Source: Mycobacterium sp. ENV421
GTDB taxonomy: Bacteria > Actinomycetota > Actinomycetes > Mycobacteriales > Mycobacteriaceae
Direction of reading: 5' to 3'
DNA: 64,000 bases
Assembly: GCF_002887815.1 (NCBI RefSeq)
Contig: NZ_PDHO01000005.1
Span: forward strand, 124,001-188,000
Shown: positions 26,764 through 36,362 of the stretch, piece after piece
Layout of the letters: each line of letters begins with the position of its first letter
Numbering within the stretch: position 1 is the first letter of the stretch
Program-made: the position numbers and the translations under genes
Notes under the pieces: model-generated
The model's input: only the letters and a program-made list of their open reading frames with translations
Database searches by the model: none
What the model was told of the DNA's origin: nothing

Positions 26764-27731
26764 GCGCCCCCGTGATCGTCACGGTGACGTTGAATCCCGC
26801 CCTCGACATCACCGTCGACGCCGAACGCGTGGGACCGACCGACAAAGTCCGTTGTTGCGCAGATCGTTACGATGCCGGCGGCGGCGGACTCAATGTCGCC
26901 CGGTTCGCGCGGGCGTTGGGTGCTCCCGTCTCCGCCGTGCTCACGGCGGGCGGCCCGATAGGAGCGCGCCTGGTCGAGCTCCTCGACGACGCCATCGTGC
27001 CCAACACGTTCATCGCACTGCGTGGCGACACCCGGGAGAGCTTCACGGTCAACGAACGCTCTACGGGCAGGCAGTACCGGTTCGTGTTGCCCGGACCGGT
27101 GCTGACCACCGACGAGCAGCAGCGCTGCCTCGAGGTGATCGACGCCAGTGCGACCGGCGCCGCTTTCGTGGTCGCGAGCGGCAGCCTTCCGCCCGGCGTT
27201 CCCGCCGACTTCTATCAACGGATCGCCGACATCTGCCGCACGCGGCAGGTCCGGCTTGTCCTCGACACCTCGGGTGGAGGTCTCGAGCACATCACTTCGG
27301 GTGTGTTCCTGCTGAAACCCAGTGTGCGAGAACTACGGGAGTGCGTCGGCAGCCCGCTGGCCACCGAGGGTGAGCAGATAGCTGCGGCCCGGCATCTGAT
27401 CGATCGAGGCGTCGCCGAGGTGATCGTGGTCTCCTTGGGCGCCGACGGTGCCTTACTCGTCACGGGGGATTGGTGCCGGCGTTTGGCTCCGGTTGCCGTT
27501 CCCACTGTCAGCGGTGTGGGCGCCGGGGACGCGATGGTCGCCGGCATCGTGGTCGGACTGTCTCGCGAATGGGGGATCGAGAGCGCGGTTCGCTACGGTA
27601 TCGCCGCCGCGACGGCGAAGCTTCAGACACCGGGCACCTCGACATTCGACAGAGCCGACGTCGACCGCTATCTCGACCAGGTTCCGGCTCCGACGTCAGT
27701 GGTCGCTCAGTGCAGTGACCTCGGGCTCTGA
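26760..27731 (+). CDS. pfkB: PfkB-type 1-phosphofructokinase/6-phosphofructokinase family kinase
   Basis: A 323-residue ribokinase/PfkB-family sugar kinase: N-terminal [11 protein letters not shown] and the [15 protein letters not shown] motif, and the C-terminal catalytic motif [13 protein letters not shown] with the base Asp. It starts at GTG 26760, overlapping the stop of the Rv2030c-like gene, and equals Rv2029c by context. It should phosphorylate fructose-phosphate or tagatose-phosphate, giving glycolytic capacity under DosR control. Confidence 0.92.
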   Translation: MSAPVIVTVTLNPALDITVDAERVGPTDKVRCCADRYDAGGGGLNVARFARALGAPVSAVLTAGGPIGARLVELLDDAIVPNTFIALRGDTRESFTVNERSTGRQYRFVLPGPVLTTDEQQRCLEVIDASATGAAFVVASGSLPPGVPADFYQRIADICRTRQVRLVLDTSGGGLEHITSGVFLLKPSVRELRECVGSPLATEGEQIAAARHLIDRGVAEVIVVSLGADGALLVTGDWCRRLAPVAVPTVSGVGAGDAMVAGIVVGLSREWGIESAVRYGIAAATAKLQTPGTSTFDRADVDRYLDQVPAPTSVVAQCSDLGL

Positions 27732-27768
27732 CGACACCACAAGGCGCACAGCACAAAGCAAGGGGCTC

Positions 27769-28122
27769 ATGATGATCGAGACGACGCAGGGGACGACCCC
27801 GGATGCCCGTCGCGGTATTCCGACCTGGCTCAACTGGTTTCTGGCGCTGCTGACCATTCCGGCTGCGGTCGTGGTCATGCTCATTGCCTTCGGCGCCGTG
27901 ATGGGCATCGCGCGTTGTACCGACACGGCGGCCTGCCCACACATGGGTCCAGGAGAGTTCTGGTTCGGGATCCTCGCGTACGGGCCGCCTGTGGTGGCGC
28001 TGCTGACGATCGTCGCGTCGGCGTTCGCCGCGAATCGCAGGTACGGAATCGTGGTTCCGCTGTTGGGGCTGGGACTCTTGCTGGCAGACGCCGCCATCCT
28101 GGCGATCACCTTTCGGCCGTAG
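27769..28122 (+). CDS. Small membrane protein, 117 aa
   Basis: Three hydrophobic segments are seen (about residues 21-46, 70-88 and 93-113). Two Cys (ARCTDTAACP) lie in the loop between the first two. The start is ATG 27769 or the adjacent ATG 27772; AAGGGG is positioned slightly better for the second. It follows pfkB by 37 bp and precedes a universal stress protein by 8 bp, so it belongs to the same transcription unit. No family recognised. Confidence 0.75.
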   Translation: MMIETTQGTTPDARRGIPTWLNWFLALLTIPAAVVVMLIAFGAVMGIARCTDTAACPHMGPGEFWFGILAYGPPVVALLTIVASAFAANRRYGIVVPLLGLGLLLADAAILAITFRP

Positions 28123-28130
28123 GTGCCGCC

Positions 28131-28916
28131 GTGGACGTTCACGCCGCTGAACTGTCTGGTGCCGTCGTCGTAGGGGTCGACGGCTCCCCATGGTCTCTGA
28201 ACGCGCTCACCTGGGCGGTGCCCGAAGCCGTCAGCCGCGGCGTGACGTTGCGGCTGGTTCATGCCGTGCCGACGGCTCTTCCGGGCGCGTCCGGCGGTGA
28301 GTGTGATTGGGACGCAGTACTTGTCGAGGCCCAGGATGTGGTGGACCAGACGCATCGTGATGTCGGTGTCGAGACAGCATCGGTGGTGGGATCACCCGCC
28401 ACGGTGCTGGAGCGGGAGTCCGAAGGAGCCGCGATGGTGTGTATCGGCGCCCGGCCACCGCACGTGGCTGAGGGACGGCTGTTCGGCGCAACCGCGAGTC
28501 ACCTCGCCGACCACGCTCGGTGTCCGGTTGCCATCATCCGCAGTGGCGACGACGGCCGGGCACGCGTCGGGGGCGTGGTGTCAGTGGTGCTGTCCGATGA
28601 TCCCGACAACGACGATGTCGTACACCTGGCCATGCAGGAAGGACGATTGCGCGACGCCACCGTCCGGCAGATCGATCGGCGGGTGGACAGCTGGATTCGG
28701 CGGTATCCCGATGTTCACGTCGAGATCGTATCGGCCGGCACCGGGTGGGTGGGCAGCCACGATGAGGATCCGCATGAACGGAAGATCGGTCTCGCGGTCG
28801 TCGGCGCTTCGGATGCGGACACCCTCACTTCGCTCAGCATGCCCAATTGCCATCCGATCCTGGGCTATCCGGACTGCTCGGTCCTGCTGGTGAGGCAGGC
28901 AGCCCGGCCCCGCTGA
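28131..28916 (+). CDS. Universal stress protein (tandem UspA-like)
   Basis: A 261-residue protein. The first domain is a clear UspA fold: VVVGVDGSPWSLNALTWAV at the start and GATASHLADHARCPVAIIR at the end, with the ATP-binding Gly/Ser pattern. The second half is degenerate but ends similarly (CHPILGYPDCSVLLVR). It resembles the DosR-regulon USPs (Rv2028c type, beside pfkB). The start is GTG 28131. It converges with devR with 12 bp between the genes. Confidence 0.85.
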   Translation: MDVHAAELSGAVVVGVDGSPWSLNALTWAVPEAVSRGVTLRLVHAVPTALPGASGGECDWDAVLVEAQDVVDQTHRDVGVETASVVGSPATVLERESEGAAMVCIGARPPHVAEGRLFGATASHLADHARCPVAIIRSGDDGRARVGGVVSVVLSDDPDNDDVVHLAMQEGRLRDATVRQIDRRVDSWIRRYPDVHVEIVSAGTGWVGSHDEDPHERKIGLAVVGASDADTLTSLSMPNCHPILGYPDCSVLLVRQAARPR

Positions 28917-28928
28917 TGTGCCGTTCGG

Positions 28929-29582
28929 CTAGTAGCCGCCGTGTTCGTGGGTTGGGTGATCCAGTTTCGCGACGAACACCGCCGCCTGGGTGCGTCGCTC
29001 CATTCCCAGCTTCGCCAGGAGCCGTGACACATAGTTCTTGATGGTCTTCTCGGTGAGGAACATCCGGTCAGCGATCTGTTTGTTGGTCAGGCCCTCGCCG
29101 AGCAGAGTCAGTAACGACCGTTCCTGGTCGGTCAGGCCGGACAGCGGATCGGATCTCATTGTCGCACCGCGCAACTTGGCCATCAGCGCCGCGGCGGCCC
29201 GGTTGTCCAACAGCGAGCGCCCCGCGCCGACGTCCTTGACGGCCTGGGCCAACTGCATACCCTTGATGTCTTTGACAACGTATCCGCTGGCGCCGGCCAG
29301 GACCGCGTCCAACATGGCCTCGTCGGAGGTGTACGAGGTCAGCATCAAACAGCGCAGGTCGGAGAGCACGGACAGCAGGTCACGACACAGCTCGACACCG
29401 TTACCGTCGGGCAGCTGCACATCGAGCACCGCGACGTCGGGCTTCGCCGCGGGAATCCGTGCCATCGCCTGGGCGACGGAGCCGGCCTCACCGACGATTT
29501 CCAGATCCGGATCCGCGCTCAGAAGGTCGATGAGCCCGCGGCGGACCACCTCGTGGTCATCTACCAGAAAGACTTTCACCAT
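28929..29582 (-). CDS. devR: DevR/DosR response regulator
   Basis: A 217-residue NarL/LuxR-family regulator: receiver with phospho-acceptor Asp54 ([12 protein letters not shown]), and a LuxR-type HTH ([20 protein letters not shown]). Asp54, the length and the DNA-recognition helix (Lys/Asn in [20 protein letters not shown]) match DosR of M. tuberculosis. The gene lies 39 bp after a universal stress protein gene on the same strand, the same arrangement as Rv3134c-devR. The kinase devS, which follows devR in M. tuberculosis, is absent here and is found 13 kb away. It should be autoregulated from the paired boxes upstream of the USP gene. Confidence 0.94.
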   Translation of the reverse strand: MVKVFLVDDHEVVRRGLIDLLSADPDLEIVGEAGSVAQAMARIPAAKPDVAVLDVQLPDGNGVELCRDLLSVLSDLRCLMLTSYTSDEAMLDAVLAGASGYVVKDIKGMQLAQAVKDVGAGRSLLDNRAAAALMAKLRGATMRSDPLSGLTDQERSLLTLLGEGLTNKQIADRMFLTEKTIKNYVSRLLAKLGMERRTQAAVFVAKLDHPTHEHGGY

Positions 29583-29621
29583 GCCGGCCTCCAGAAATCG
29601 GGGATCAGTGTTTTGCGCGGT

Positions 29622-30485
29622 CTACAACAGGTTCTGCGGCTCGCAGACCAATACCGAGCAATCGGCCTGCGCCAGCACCGCATTTCCGGCTGCGCCGAGC
29701 AGTTCTGCGATGCCTTCGCCCCGTTCGTGGGCCACGACCAACAACTGGATCGAGTCCCCATGCTTGAGCAGGTAACTCAACGAGTTGCCGTGCAGTGCCA
29801 CTGTGGTGACCTCCACCTCGGGATACCGTGCGCGCCAGCATTTCAGGCGACGCTCCAGCGCCGCCCTGGCATCTCGGTTTCCGGCGGCAACGGCGTTGCC
29901 ATCGTGGATGTCGGGGTAACGCGACCGCCAGGTCGTCAGCACCCGCAACGGCGCACCGCGCGAACGAGCCTCATCGAAGCCGTGGCGCAGGGCCGCGTCA
30001 CTGGTTGACCCGTCCAGTTCGACGGCCACACATCGCTGGGTCGAGGCCACCGGGTCATGCCCCCTGACGACGGCTACCGGGCAGTGCGCTGCTGTTGCCA
30101 GTGCAGTCGCGGTGGACCCGATGTGCCGGTCGCGGAAGTGGTTCAACCCGATGGCACCCACGCAGAGCATGGCGGCACCTCTGGACGCGTCGAGCAACGC
30201 CGCCACGGGATGTTGCTGCACGATCTCTGCCTCGATCTTGACCGGTCTATCGGTCGACTCGACGGCGGCGGCGGTGCAGCGGACCGCGGTTTGGGCCGCA
30301 GCGAATTGGCGGGCGATCCGTTGTGCATCGTCGGTGTCTTCTCCGGAGTCGACGGCATAGACCAAGCGCAGGGGAATGGCGCGCCGGACCGCTTCGTCGA
30401 CGGCCCAACAGGCCGCCTCGGTGGCCCATCGCGAACCGTCCACGCCCACGACCACAGACGGCGCGACACGCTCTCGTTCGGGCAT
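29622..30485 (-). CDS. Universal stress protein (Rv3134c-like), upstream of devR
   Basis: A 287-residue tandem USP. Domain 1: SVVVGVDGSRWATEAACWAV to GSTATALATAAHCPVAVVRG, with GAIGLNHFRDRHIGST giving the ATP-binding GxxGx9GS/T pattern. Domain 2: CVAVELDGSTSDAALRHG to VLAQADCSVLVCEP. The ATG at 30485 has AGGA ten bases upstream. It is cotranscribed with devR by spacing, equivalent to Rv3134c, and has two DosR-like boxes 64-98 bp upstream. Confidence 0.88.
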   Translation of the reverse strand: MPERERVAPSVVVGVDGSRWATEAACWAVDEAVRRAIPLRLVYAVDSGEDTDDAQRIARQFAAAQTAVRCTAAAVESTDRPVKIEAEIVQQHPVAALLDASRGAAMLCVGAIGLNHFRDRHIGSTATALATAAHCPVAVVRGHDPVASTQRCVAVELDGSTSDAALRHGFDEARSRGAPLRVLTTWRSRYPDIHDGNAVAAGNRDARAALERRLKCWRARYPEVEVTTVALHGNSLSYLLKHGDSIQLLVVAHERGEGIAELLGAAGNAVLAQADCSVLVCEPQNLL

Positions 30486-30548
30486 TGGCCGGTTCCTGTC
30501 AACTTGCCGGGATGATTCGACGCTATCGTCAGAAACTGGCCTCACGCA

Positions 30549-30583
30549 GGGGCGAAAGTCCCTGTCGAAAGGCCACTAGTCCT
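30549..30583 (-). promoter_or_regulatory. Tandem DosR-box-like pair for the USP-devR operon
   Basis: Read on the minus strand, GGGACTTTCGCCCC (30549-30562) is a full match to GGGACYNNNGNCCC and AGGACTAGTGGCCT (30570-30583) matches except for its ends. Starts are 21 bp apart. Paired boxes upstream of Rv3134c-devR are known in M. tuberculosis, which supports autoregulation. Confidence 0.75.
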
Positions 30584-30690
30584 CTCCGACACCCCGTCGA
30601 GCTCGTGGTCCGGTGGTGGAAATCCGCAGGGAGACCGGTGGATCGGGGCAACTCCGACGGGACCGTGCCGGCACACCACCGGTCATCAAC

Positions 30691-30710
30691 TTTGGGGACT
30701 TGCGGCTCTG
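30691..30710 (+). promoter_or_regulatory. DosR-box-like site for the second acg-like gene
   Basis: TTTGGGGACTTGCGGCTCTG, with core GGGACTTGCGGCTC at 30695-30708 (one mismatch to the core). It lies 67 bp upstream of the start at 30777. I see no convincing second box 21 bp away. Confidence 0.6.
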
Positions 30711-30776
30711 TTTCACCATGCACACGACCGGCATCGTCGGTGCACCAGCATCATGCACCGAAGGCGGTGGGCGGCG

Positions 30777-31772
30777 ATGACGACCAATTTCCCTGACGAC
30801 GCCACCGTGCGGGCAGCCTTGGACTTGGCCGCCCGTGCCCCGTCGATCCACAACACCCAGCCCTGGGAGTGGAGAGTCGGCCCGCACAGCATCAACCTCT
30901 ATTCGCGCCGCGAGTTGCGCCTCCCGCACACCGACCCCGACGGCCGTGACCTGATCGTCAGCTGCGGGGCCGCCCTGCACCACGCCACCGTCGCCCTGGC
31001 AGCACTGGGCTGGCGCGCCTCGGTCCATCGGGTGCCGAATCCTGACCAGCCCAATCACCTGGCGTCAGTGCAGGTGCATCGCGGATCGCCGGGCGAGGCC
31101 GATATCGCCATGGCGGCAGCCATTCCCCGGCGGCGAACCGACCGGCGTACCTACAGTTCGTGGCCGGTCGCGATGGGAGACGTCGCGCTGATGGGTGCGC
31201 GTGCGGCGCGCTTCGGCGTCACCATGCGCCGGGTCGAAACGACAGGCGAATTCGCCGAATTGGTGGAGCAGGCGGCGCGCCGGCATATCGACGACACCGG
31301 TTACGTCGCCGAGTTGATGGCATGGAGCGGGCGTTATGCCGCGGCGGAAGGTGTTCCTGCGCATAACGTTCCACCGATAGACGGCGCTGCTGCGGTGCCT
31401 GGCCGGATCTTCTCCGGTACGGCACTTGACCAGCCCGACGAAGCCTCGGCGGCCGAAGACAACGGTGTGCTGCTGGCCTTCGGGACCGTGATCGACGATA
31501 TCGCGTGTCAGTTACGTGCTGGTGAAGCTGCCAGCGTCGTCATGCTCACCGCGACCGTTCAGGGTCTGGCCTCGTGCGCGGTGTCGGAGGTGCTCGAGGT
31601 CCCCGATACCCGAGAGGCCTTACGGGCGGATGTGTTCGGCAGTGAACAGTTTCCCCAGATATTGCTGCGAGTCGGGTGGTCACCGCTGAACGCCGACCCG
31701 TTACCGGCCACGCCGCGGCGACCGTTGGCCGATGCCCTACGCCGCCTGGACGGCTCGGCGTTCGTCGGTTAG
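30777..31772 (+). CDS. Second Acg-family nitroreductase-fold protein
   Basis: A 331-residue paralogue of the protein at 23700 with the same signatures: AARAPSIHNTQPWEW, RRRTDRRTYSSWP and LRVGWSPLNADPLPATPRR. I chose ATG 30777, preceded by a purine-rich GGTGGGCGGCG; an ATG at 30753 would add eight residues. It is divergent from the USP-devR operon, across a region with three DosR-like boxes. An FMN-binding role is expected; substrate unknown. Confidence 0.88.
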   Translation: MTTNFPDDATVRAALDLAARAPSIHNTQPWEWRVGPHSINLYSRRELRLPHTDPDGRDLIVSCGAALHHATVALAALGWRASVHRVPNPDQPNHLASVQVHRGSPGEADIAMAAAIPRRRTDRRTYSSWPVAMGDVALMGARAARFGVTMRRVETTGEFAELVEQAARRHIDDTGYVAELMAWSGRYAAAEGVPAHNVPPIDGAAAVPGRIFSGTALDQPDEASAAEDNGVLLAFGTVIDDIACQLRAGEAASVVMLTATVQGLASCAVSEVLEVPDTREALRADVFGSEQFPQILLRVGWSPLNADPLPATPRRPLADALRRLDGSAFVG

Positions 31773-31818
31773 GGCACTCGCCACACCCGGTCACGCCTCG
31801 GGAAGGGCCCCCGGCGCG

Positions 31819-31832
31819 GGGACTTTTGGCAC
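31819..31832 (+). promoter_or_regulatory. DosR-box-like site for the Rv2629-like gene
   Basis: GGGACTTTTGGCAC fits the DosR core with one mismatch, 58 bp upstream of the start at 31890. The same GGGGACTTTTGGC string recurs at 41449, upstream of another gene of the island. Confidence 0.65.
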
Positions 31833-31889
31833 TTGTTGGTGGCGGGCTTAGGCGCGGATCGTGGGGCACAGATCGGAAGGAGATCACCG

Positions 31890-33008
31890 ATGACGAGCGC
31901 AGCCACGTATTCACCTCTGGCACATAAACTTCTTGCCACCCGAGGCCCGGTCGCCTCGGTGTACTACGACGACTCCCATGACACGCAGGATGCGGCCGAG
32001 CGCCTCGGGGTGCTCGAGCGGGACGTCGCGCGTGAGTTGGAGCAACAGGGCGCGCCGCAGGCACTCATCGCGTCGGTCACCCGAGCGATGAACGAGCGGC
32101 CGGCAACTGAGCATCGGAGTGGGCGCGCGCTGATCGTCGGCCCGGACGGGGTGGCGGTCGACGAACACCTCGTCGTGCCGCCTGTCACCCCGGTCATCCG
32201 GGCCTCGGAGCTTCCCTACGTCGTTCCGCTCGTCGAGAACGGATCGGTCTCGGGGCCTTATCTGGTCGTCGTCGTCGATCAGGTCGGCGCCGATCTCACG
32301 CGCTACCAGGGAAAGTCGACCTTCTCGGAGACCGTCGTGGGGGAGGGTTTTCCGGTCCACAAGGCGGCCTCGGCGGGCTTGAACGCGTGGGGAGATTCGC
32401 AACATCGGGTGGAGGAGGAGGTGCGCAAGAACCTCCGCGCGGTCGCCGAGCGGCTCACCGTGGCGATGGACGACCACTCGCTGGACTTTATCGTTCTCAT
32501 CGGCCAGGACCGCGTGCGGGCCGAACTGGTGTCCGAGCTTCCGCATCGGGTTGCCGACCGTGTCGTCCAACCAGGAGTCGGGTCTCGCCAGACCGGGGTG
32601 GACCGTGTTGTCCGCGTGGCCGTCGCCCACGAGTTGAACAACAGGCGCAGCATCCACAGCGGCAGGATCCTGGAACAGTACGATGCCGAAGTCGGGCGTG
32701 GATCAGGTCTCGCGGTGGCCGGGCTCGCGGCGGTGACCGCGGCACTGCGCGATCGTTCGGTCGCCACGCTGATCATCGGACAGATGCATGACGAAACAGT
32801 GCTTGCCGGCGATGATCTGACGCTTCTGGGTTCAGATCCCGAGACGCTGTCCGACTTCGGTATCGCGCCGACCCAGACCCTGCGAGCCGACGAGGCGCTC
32901 CCATACGCGGCGCTGGCAATCGGCGCCGACCTCGTCTGTGCTCCAGACCATCTGCGACTGACTGATGGCGTGGGCGCGTTGCTGCGCCACGCGCCGATTC
33001 AGGGCTGA
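31890..33008 (+). CDS. Rv2629-like protein, eRF1/Vms1-type fold
   Basis: A 372-residue soluble protein close in length to Rv2629 (374 aa), a DosR-regulon protein. Its layout resembles archaeal/eukaryal release-factor-like (baeRF/Vms1) domains: PYLVVVVDQVGADL in the first half, a DFIVLIGQDRVRAELVSELP middle segment, and TLIIGQMHDETVLAG near the end. ATG 31890 is supported by a strong GGAAGGAG. A ribosome- or tRNA-related hydrolase role is possible for the family but unproven. Its 3' end overlaps the convergent hydrogenase protease gene by 10 bp. Confidence 0.85.
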   Translation: MTSAATYSPLAHKLLATRGPVASVYYDDSHDTQDAAERLGVLERDVARELEQQGAPQALIASVTRAMNERPATEHRSGRALIVGPDGVAVDEHLVVPPVTPVIRASELPYVVPLVENGSVSGPYLVVVVDQVGADLTRYQGKSTFSETVVGEGFPVHKAASAGLNAWGDSQHRVEEEVRKNLRAVAERLTVAMDDHSLDFIVLIGQDRVRAELVSELPHRVADRVVQPGVGSRQTGVDRVVRVAVAHELNNRRSIHSGRILEQYDAEVGRGSGLAVAGLAAVTAALRDRSVATLIIGQMHDETVLAGDDLTLLGSDPETLSDFGIAPTQTLRADEALPYAALAIGADLVCAPDHLRLTDGVGALLRHAPIQG

Positions 33009-33454
33009 CGACCGACTTCGGCGAGAACGGCCTCGACGGCCGCGGGTACAGCGTCGGCGACGGGCGGTGAGAGCCCGACCCCATGACTGACGTCCTCGAT
33101 CTCGACGGTGAGCACCACCAACCGCCGAGGAAGTCGGCCAAGCGCCTGGCCCAGCGCGTAGATCTCCGGCAGCCCAAGTGAATGCGAGCTCACCACCATG
33201 GGCTGGTGGTCGTCGCCGGGAATCCAGTGCCGAATCCTTCCGGCGACGGCGTCGGGTCCGCTGGCTGCGTCGACGACGACGACCAGCGGCACATCCGCCC
33301 ACGCGTCGAGGATCTGTCCGGGATCGGACACCGCCGAGAGCACCTCGACGCCCGGTGGACGCCGGCTGGCGACTTCGGCTGCGACCGCGAGGCCGACCCC
33401 GTCGTCGGACCGAAAGTCGTTGCCGATGCCGATGACGAGAGCGCTGCCCGTCAT
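32999..33454 (-). CDS. [NiFe]-hydrogenase maturation protease (HycI/HyhD family)
   Basis: A 151-residue endopeptidase: LVIGIGNDFRSDDGVG (nickel-ligand Asp region) and VVVDAASG, with SSHSLGLPEIYALGQALG carrying the second metal-site His. It removes the C-terminal peptide of the large subunit after nickel insertion. Its ATG overlaps the large-subunit stop by four bases. It is the last gene of the hydrogenase operon. Confidence 0.9.
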   Translation of the reverse strand: MTGSALVIGIGNDFRSDDGVGLAVAAEVASRRPPGVEVLSAVSDPGQILDAWADVPLVVVVDAASGPDAVAGRIRHWIPGDDHQPMVVSSHSLGLPEIYALGQALGRLPRRLVVLTVEIEDVSHGVGLSPPVADAVPAAVEAVLAEVGRQP

Positions 33455-34743
33455 GCCCGATTGATGTTCAGCGTCAGGAAGTGTGCCGAACACGAGATGC
33501 ACGGGTCATGATTGCGAATGGACTTCTCGCACAACGACGTCAATGAGGCGTCGTCCAGTGACAGGTTCGCGGCCACGAGCTCGGCCATCTCGTGCTCGAT
33601 CGCACCCTGGTTCTGCGAGGTCGGCGGCACCAGTGTCGCCGCGCGGACCAGTCCGTCACCGCCGATCTCATAACGGTGATACAGCAGCCCTCGCGGGGCC
33701 TCGCTGACCCCGTGCCCAATGCCCGCGCGTACCGGCACGTCGACGAACGGCCTCGGCGGTCGCTCATATTCGGCGATGATCCGCAGTGACTCTTCGATGG
33801 CGTAGACCACCTCGACGGCGCGAACCACGATGCTGCGAAACGGATTTCGACACACCGGGCCCAGCCCTGCGGCGGCGGCAGCCTCGTGGGCGACGGGGGA
33901 GAGCGTCGTCGAGTTGAGCGAATACCGTGCCAGTGGACCGGTCAGGTACCGGTTGCCGTCCAATGTCGCTTGCAGGGCGGTGGAATGCTCGACCTGCGCT
34001 TCGACGACGTGGGCACTGAAGTCGGCGACGGCGAATGCCGGACCGTCGCTGCGCGCGATGACGCCGTTCTCGATGGGATAGCGGTCACCGTCGGACAGTG
34101 AAAGAAATTCGTGGTCGAACTCGACATCGGGAAACTCGAGGTCGGCGAGCGCCCGCACGGTGTCCAAGGCGTCGTCGAGCGAGCGCCGCAACATCTCGGT
34201 CAGTGGTTCGAGGTCGCGCGCGCGCGGGACCGAATAGAAGCCACCCAACCGGACGTTGATGGGGTGAATTGCGCGCCCGCCGACCACTTCCATCAGCCGG
34301 TTGCCGGTCTTCTTTATCGCCAGACCGCGATTGACGAGGTCGGGATGATCCTTGGCCATGCTGATGGCGTCCGGATACCCCAGGAAATCGGGGGCATGCA
34401 GCAGAAAGATGTGCAAGGCGTGACTGTGTATCCATTCGCCGCAGTACATCAGCCGGCGCAGGGCGGTGAGTTCGGGATCGATCGTTATCCCGCAGGCGTT
34501 TTCGATCGCGTTGCACGCACTCACCTGGTAGGCGACCGGGCAGATGCCGCACACCCGTGCGGTGAGGTCCGGCGGCTCGGTGTAGGCCCGGCCCCGCAGG
34601 AAGGCTTCGAAGAAGCGCGGCGCCTCGTAGATGTTGAGCTCGACGCTGTCCACGGCGCCGTCGACCAACGTGACATGCAGTGCGCCTTCGCCTTCGACAC
34701 GGGTCAAGGCGCCCACCGACAGAGTGCGTGTCTCAGCAGTCAT
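33451..34743 (-). CDS. Group 3b [NiFe]-hydrogenase large (catalytic) subunit
   Basis: A 430-residue subunit with both nickel-binding motifs: RVCGIC (Cys65, Cys68) and DPCISC followed by His421 (Cys415, Cys418). Nine residues after His421 form the peptide expected to be removed by the protease encoded next. The overall set (beta, gamma, small, large) is that of the NADP-linked bidirectional group 3b enzyme (Hyh; hydrogenase 3 of M. smegmatis, known to be DosR-controlled). It should produce or consume H2 with NADP(H) in the cytoplasm. Overlaps its neighbours by four bases on both sides. Confidence 0.95.
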   Translation of the reverse strand: MTAETRTLSVGALTRVEGEGALHVTLVDGAVDSVELNIYEAPRFFEAFLRGRAYTEPPDLTARVCGICPVAYQVSACNAIENACGITIDPELTALRRLMYCGEWIHSHALHIFLLHAPDFLGYPDAISMAKDHPDLVNRGLAIKKTGNRLMEVVGGRAIHPINVRLGGFYSVPRARDLEPLTEMLRRSLDDALDTVRALADLEFPDVEFDHEFLSLSDGDRYPIENGVIARSDGPAFAVADFSAHVVEAQVEHSTALQATLDGNRYLTGPLARYSLNSTTLSPVAHEAAAAAGLGPVCRNPFRSIVVRAVEVVYAIEESLRIIAEYERPPRPFVDVPVRAGIGHGVSEAPRGLLYHRYEIGGDGLVRAATLVPPTSQNQGAIEHEMAELVAANLSLDDASLTSLCEKSIRNHDPCISCSAHFLTLNINRA

Positions 34744-35501
34744 CCGTCATTCCGTTCGGCGGCGAATCGGGTGACGTTGAATGTCGAGAAGACGCGCTCC
34801 ACGCCTGCTTCCGACATTCCGTCGCGGTTCAGCAGTGGGATCAGGGCCGCGGTGTTGGGTGTCGAGGCGGGCCCGAAACAGCCGTAGCAGCCGCGGTGAT
34901 GCGCCGGGCACAGTGCGCCGCAGCCGGCATGGGTCACGGGACCGAGGCATGGAATGCCCTCGGCCACTGCGACACACGTGACGCCCCGCAGTTTGCATTC
35001 GGTGCACACTGTCTTGGCGGGCAACCGCGGTTCACGTCCCACCAGCAGCGCTGCGAGCGTGTCGAGGAGCTGATTGCGGTCGATCGGGCAGCCCTGCAAC
35101 TGGTAGTCGACCTGCACGTGCGCGGACGCCGGGGTGGATGTTGCGAGGGTGTCGACGTACTCGGGCTTTGCGTAGACGACCGAGGCGAATTCGTCGATGT
35201 CGGCGAAGTTGCGCAGCGCCTGGATGCCGCCTGCGGTGGCGCAGGCGCCGATCGTGACGAGGATATGGGACTGATCGCGAATCTCCCGGATACGTCGCTC
35301 GTCTGCGGCGGTGGTGATCGACCCTTCGACGAGTGACACGTCGTAGGGCCCGGGGATGATCTCGCTGGAGGCTTCCAGAAAGGTTGCGATGCGCACCTGC
35401 CCGGCGAGGGTGAGCAGTTCGTCCTCGCAGTCCAGCAACGTCAGCTGGCAGCCGTCGCAGGAAGCGAACTTCCACACCGCCAGTGAGGGAGGTCCGCTCA
35501 T
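34740..35501 (-). CDS. Group 3b [NiFe]-hydrogenase small subunit
   Basis: A 253-residue iron-sulfur subunit. [18 protein letters not shown] gives the proximal cluster Cys (15, 18); further Cys occur at CAT, CPIDRNQ and [11 protein letters not shown], and a Cys-rich [17 protein letters not shown] near residues 205-225. There is no twin-arginine signal, consistent with a cytoplasmic group 3 enzyme. It starts immediately at the stop of the gamma gene and overlaps the large-subunit start. Confidence 0.93.
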   Translation of the reverse strand: MSGPPSLAVWKFASCDGCQLTLLDCEDELLTLAGQVRIATFLEASSEIIPGPYDVSLVEGSITTAADERRIREIRDQSHILVTIGACATAGGIQALRNFADIDEFASVVYAKPEYVDTLATSTPASAHVQVDYQLQGCPIDRNQLLDTLAALLVGREPRLPAKTVCTECKLRGVTCVAVAEGIPCLGPVTHAGCGALCPAHHRGCYGCFGPASTPNTAALIPLLNRDGMSEAGVERVFSTFNVTRFAAERNDG

Positions 35502-36362
35502 CTACAACTCCTTCACTGCGAGTAAGGGCTGGGCGGCGTCATATCCGACGACCGGTCCGTCCCGGCACAACAGCAACGGGCCCAACTGGCAGTGGCCGCA
35601 CCAGCCGATCCCGCATTGCATGTTGCGCTCGAGGGATACTCGGATAGCGCTGGCGGGCAGTCCCTTTCGGATCAGCTCGATGGCGCAGTTGTGCATCATC
35701 ACTTCGGGGCCGCAGAGGAAGGCGGTGGTGTTCTGGGCCCGCAGCGGCAATCTGCGCAGCGGTTCGGTGACGAAGCCGATCTCACCCGACCACCCCTGCA
35801 CCGGCACGTCGACGGTCAGATGCACATCGATCGCGTCGCTGTCGGACCACTGCCGCAACTCGTCACCGAACAACAAGTCGTCGCGGGACCGGGCGCCCGC
35901 GATCAGGGTGACCGTGCCGTAGGCGTCCCGGTCGGCGAGGATCCCGAGCACGACGGGTCGCAGCGGGGCCAGGCCGACGCCGCCGGCCACGATGACCAGG
36001 TCGCGTCCGGCCGCGGCCCGCAGGCCCCAATCCGTGCCGAACGGACCGCGGATCCCGATCACCGCGCCGGGCTGCGCGTCGTGCAGCGCGCGGCTCACCG
36101 CGCCCACCGACCGGATCGTATGGGTGATGGTGGCGTCGGTGCCGGTGGTGAGTCCGCTGACGGAGATGGCGATCTCGCCGATCCCGAACGCGTACATCAT
36201 CATGAATTGGCCCGGCAGCGGCGCTGGTAGCGGCCTGCCCACCGGTTCCAGCTCCACCGTCGATGAATCGCGGTTCTCGGATACCCGGCGGCGCACGCGG
36301 TACGGGACCGGGCTCATCGCGCGCGGCGATGTGGGGAAGGCTGGTGTGTCAGTCGTCGCCAT
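35502..36362 (-). CDS. Hydrogenase gamma subunit, FAD/NAD(P)-binding with [2Fe-2S]
   Basis: A 286-residue diaphorase subunit of the HydG/PyrK type. FAD-binding beta-barrel first ([13 protein letters not shown]), then the NADP domain with [15 protein letters not shown] and [11 protein letters not shown], then a C-terminal cluster site [18 protein letters not shown] chose ATG 36362 (MATTDTPAF); it lies inside the end of the beta gene (14-bp overlap), and the longer frame to 36674 is only an open reading frame opposite/over beta. It links H2 chemistry to NADP(H). Confidence 0.9.
   Translation of the reverse strand: MATTDTPAFPTSPRAMSPVPYRVRRRVSENRDSSTVELEPVGRPLPAPLPGQFMMMYAFGIGEIAISVSGLTTGTDATITHTIRSVGAVSRALHDAQPGAVIGIRGPFGTDWGLRAAAGRDLVIVAGGVGLAPLRPVVLGILADRDAYGTVTLIAGARSRDDLLFGDELRQWSDSDAIDVHLTVDVPVQGWSGEIGFVTEPLRRLPLRAQNTTAFLCGPEVMMHNCAIELIRKGLPASAIRVSLERNMQCGIGWCGHCQLGPLLLCRDGPVVGYDAAQPLLAVKEL

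Noticed and set aside
28231..28491. Minus-strand frame opposite the universal stress protein
   Set aside because: Composition is Arg/Pro-rich and lies fully within a well-supported gene.
30659..30672. GGGACCGTGCCGGC as a second DosR box for the second acg gene
   Set aside because: Left half only, and the spacing to the good box is 36 bp rather than 21.
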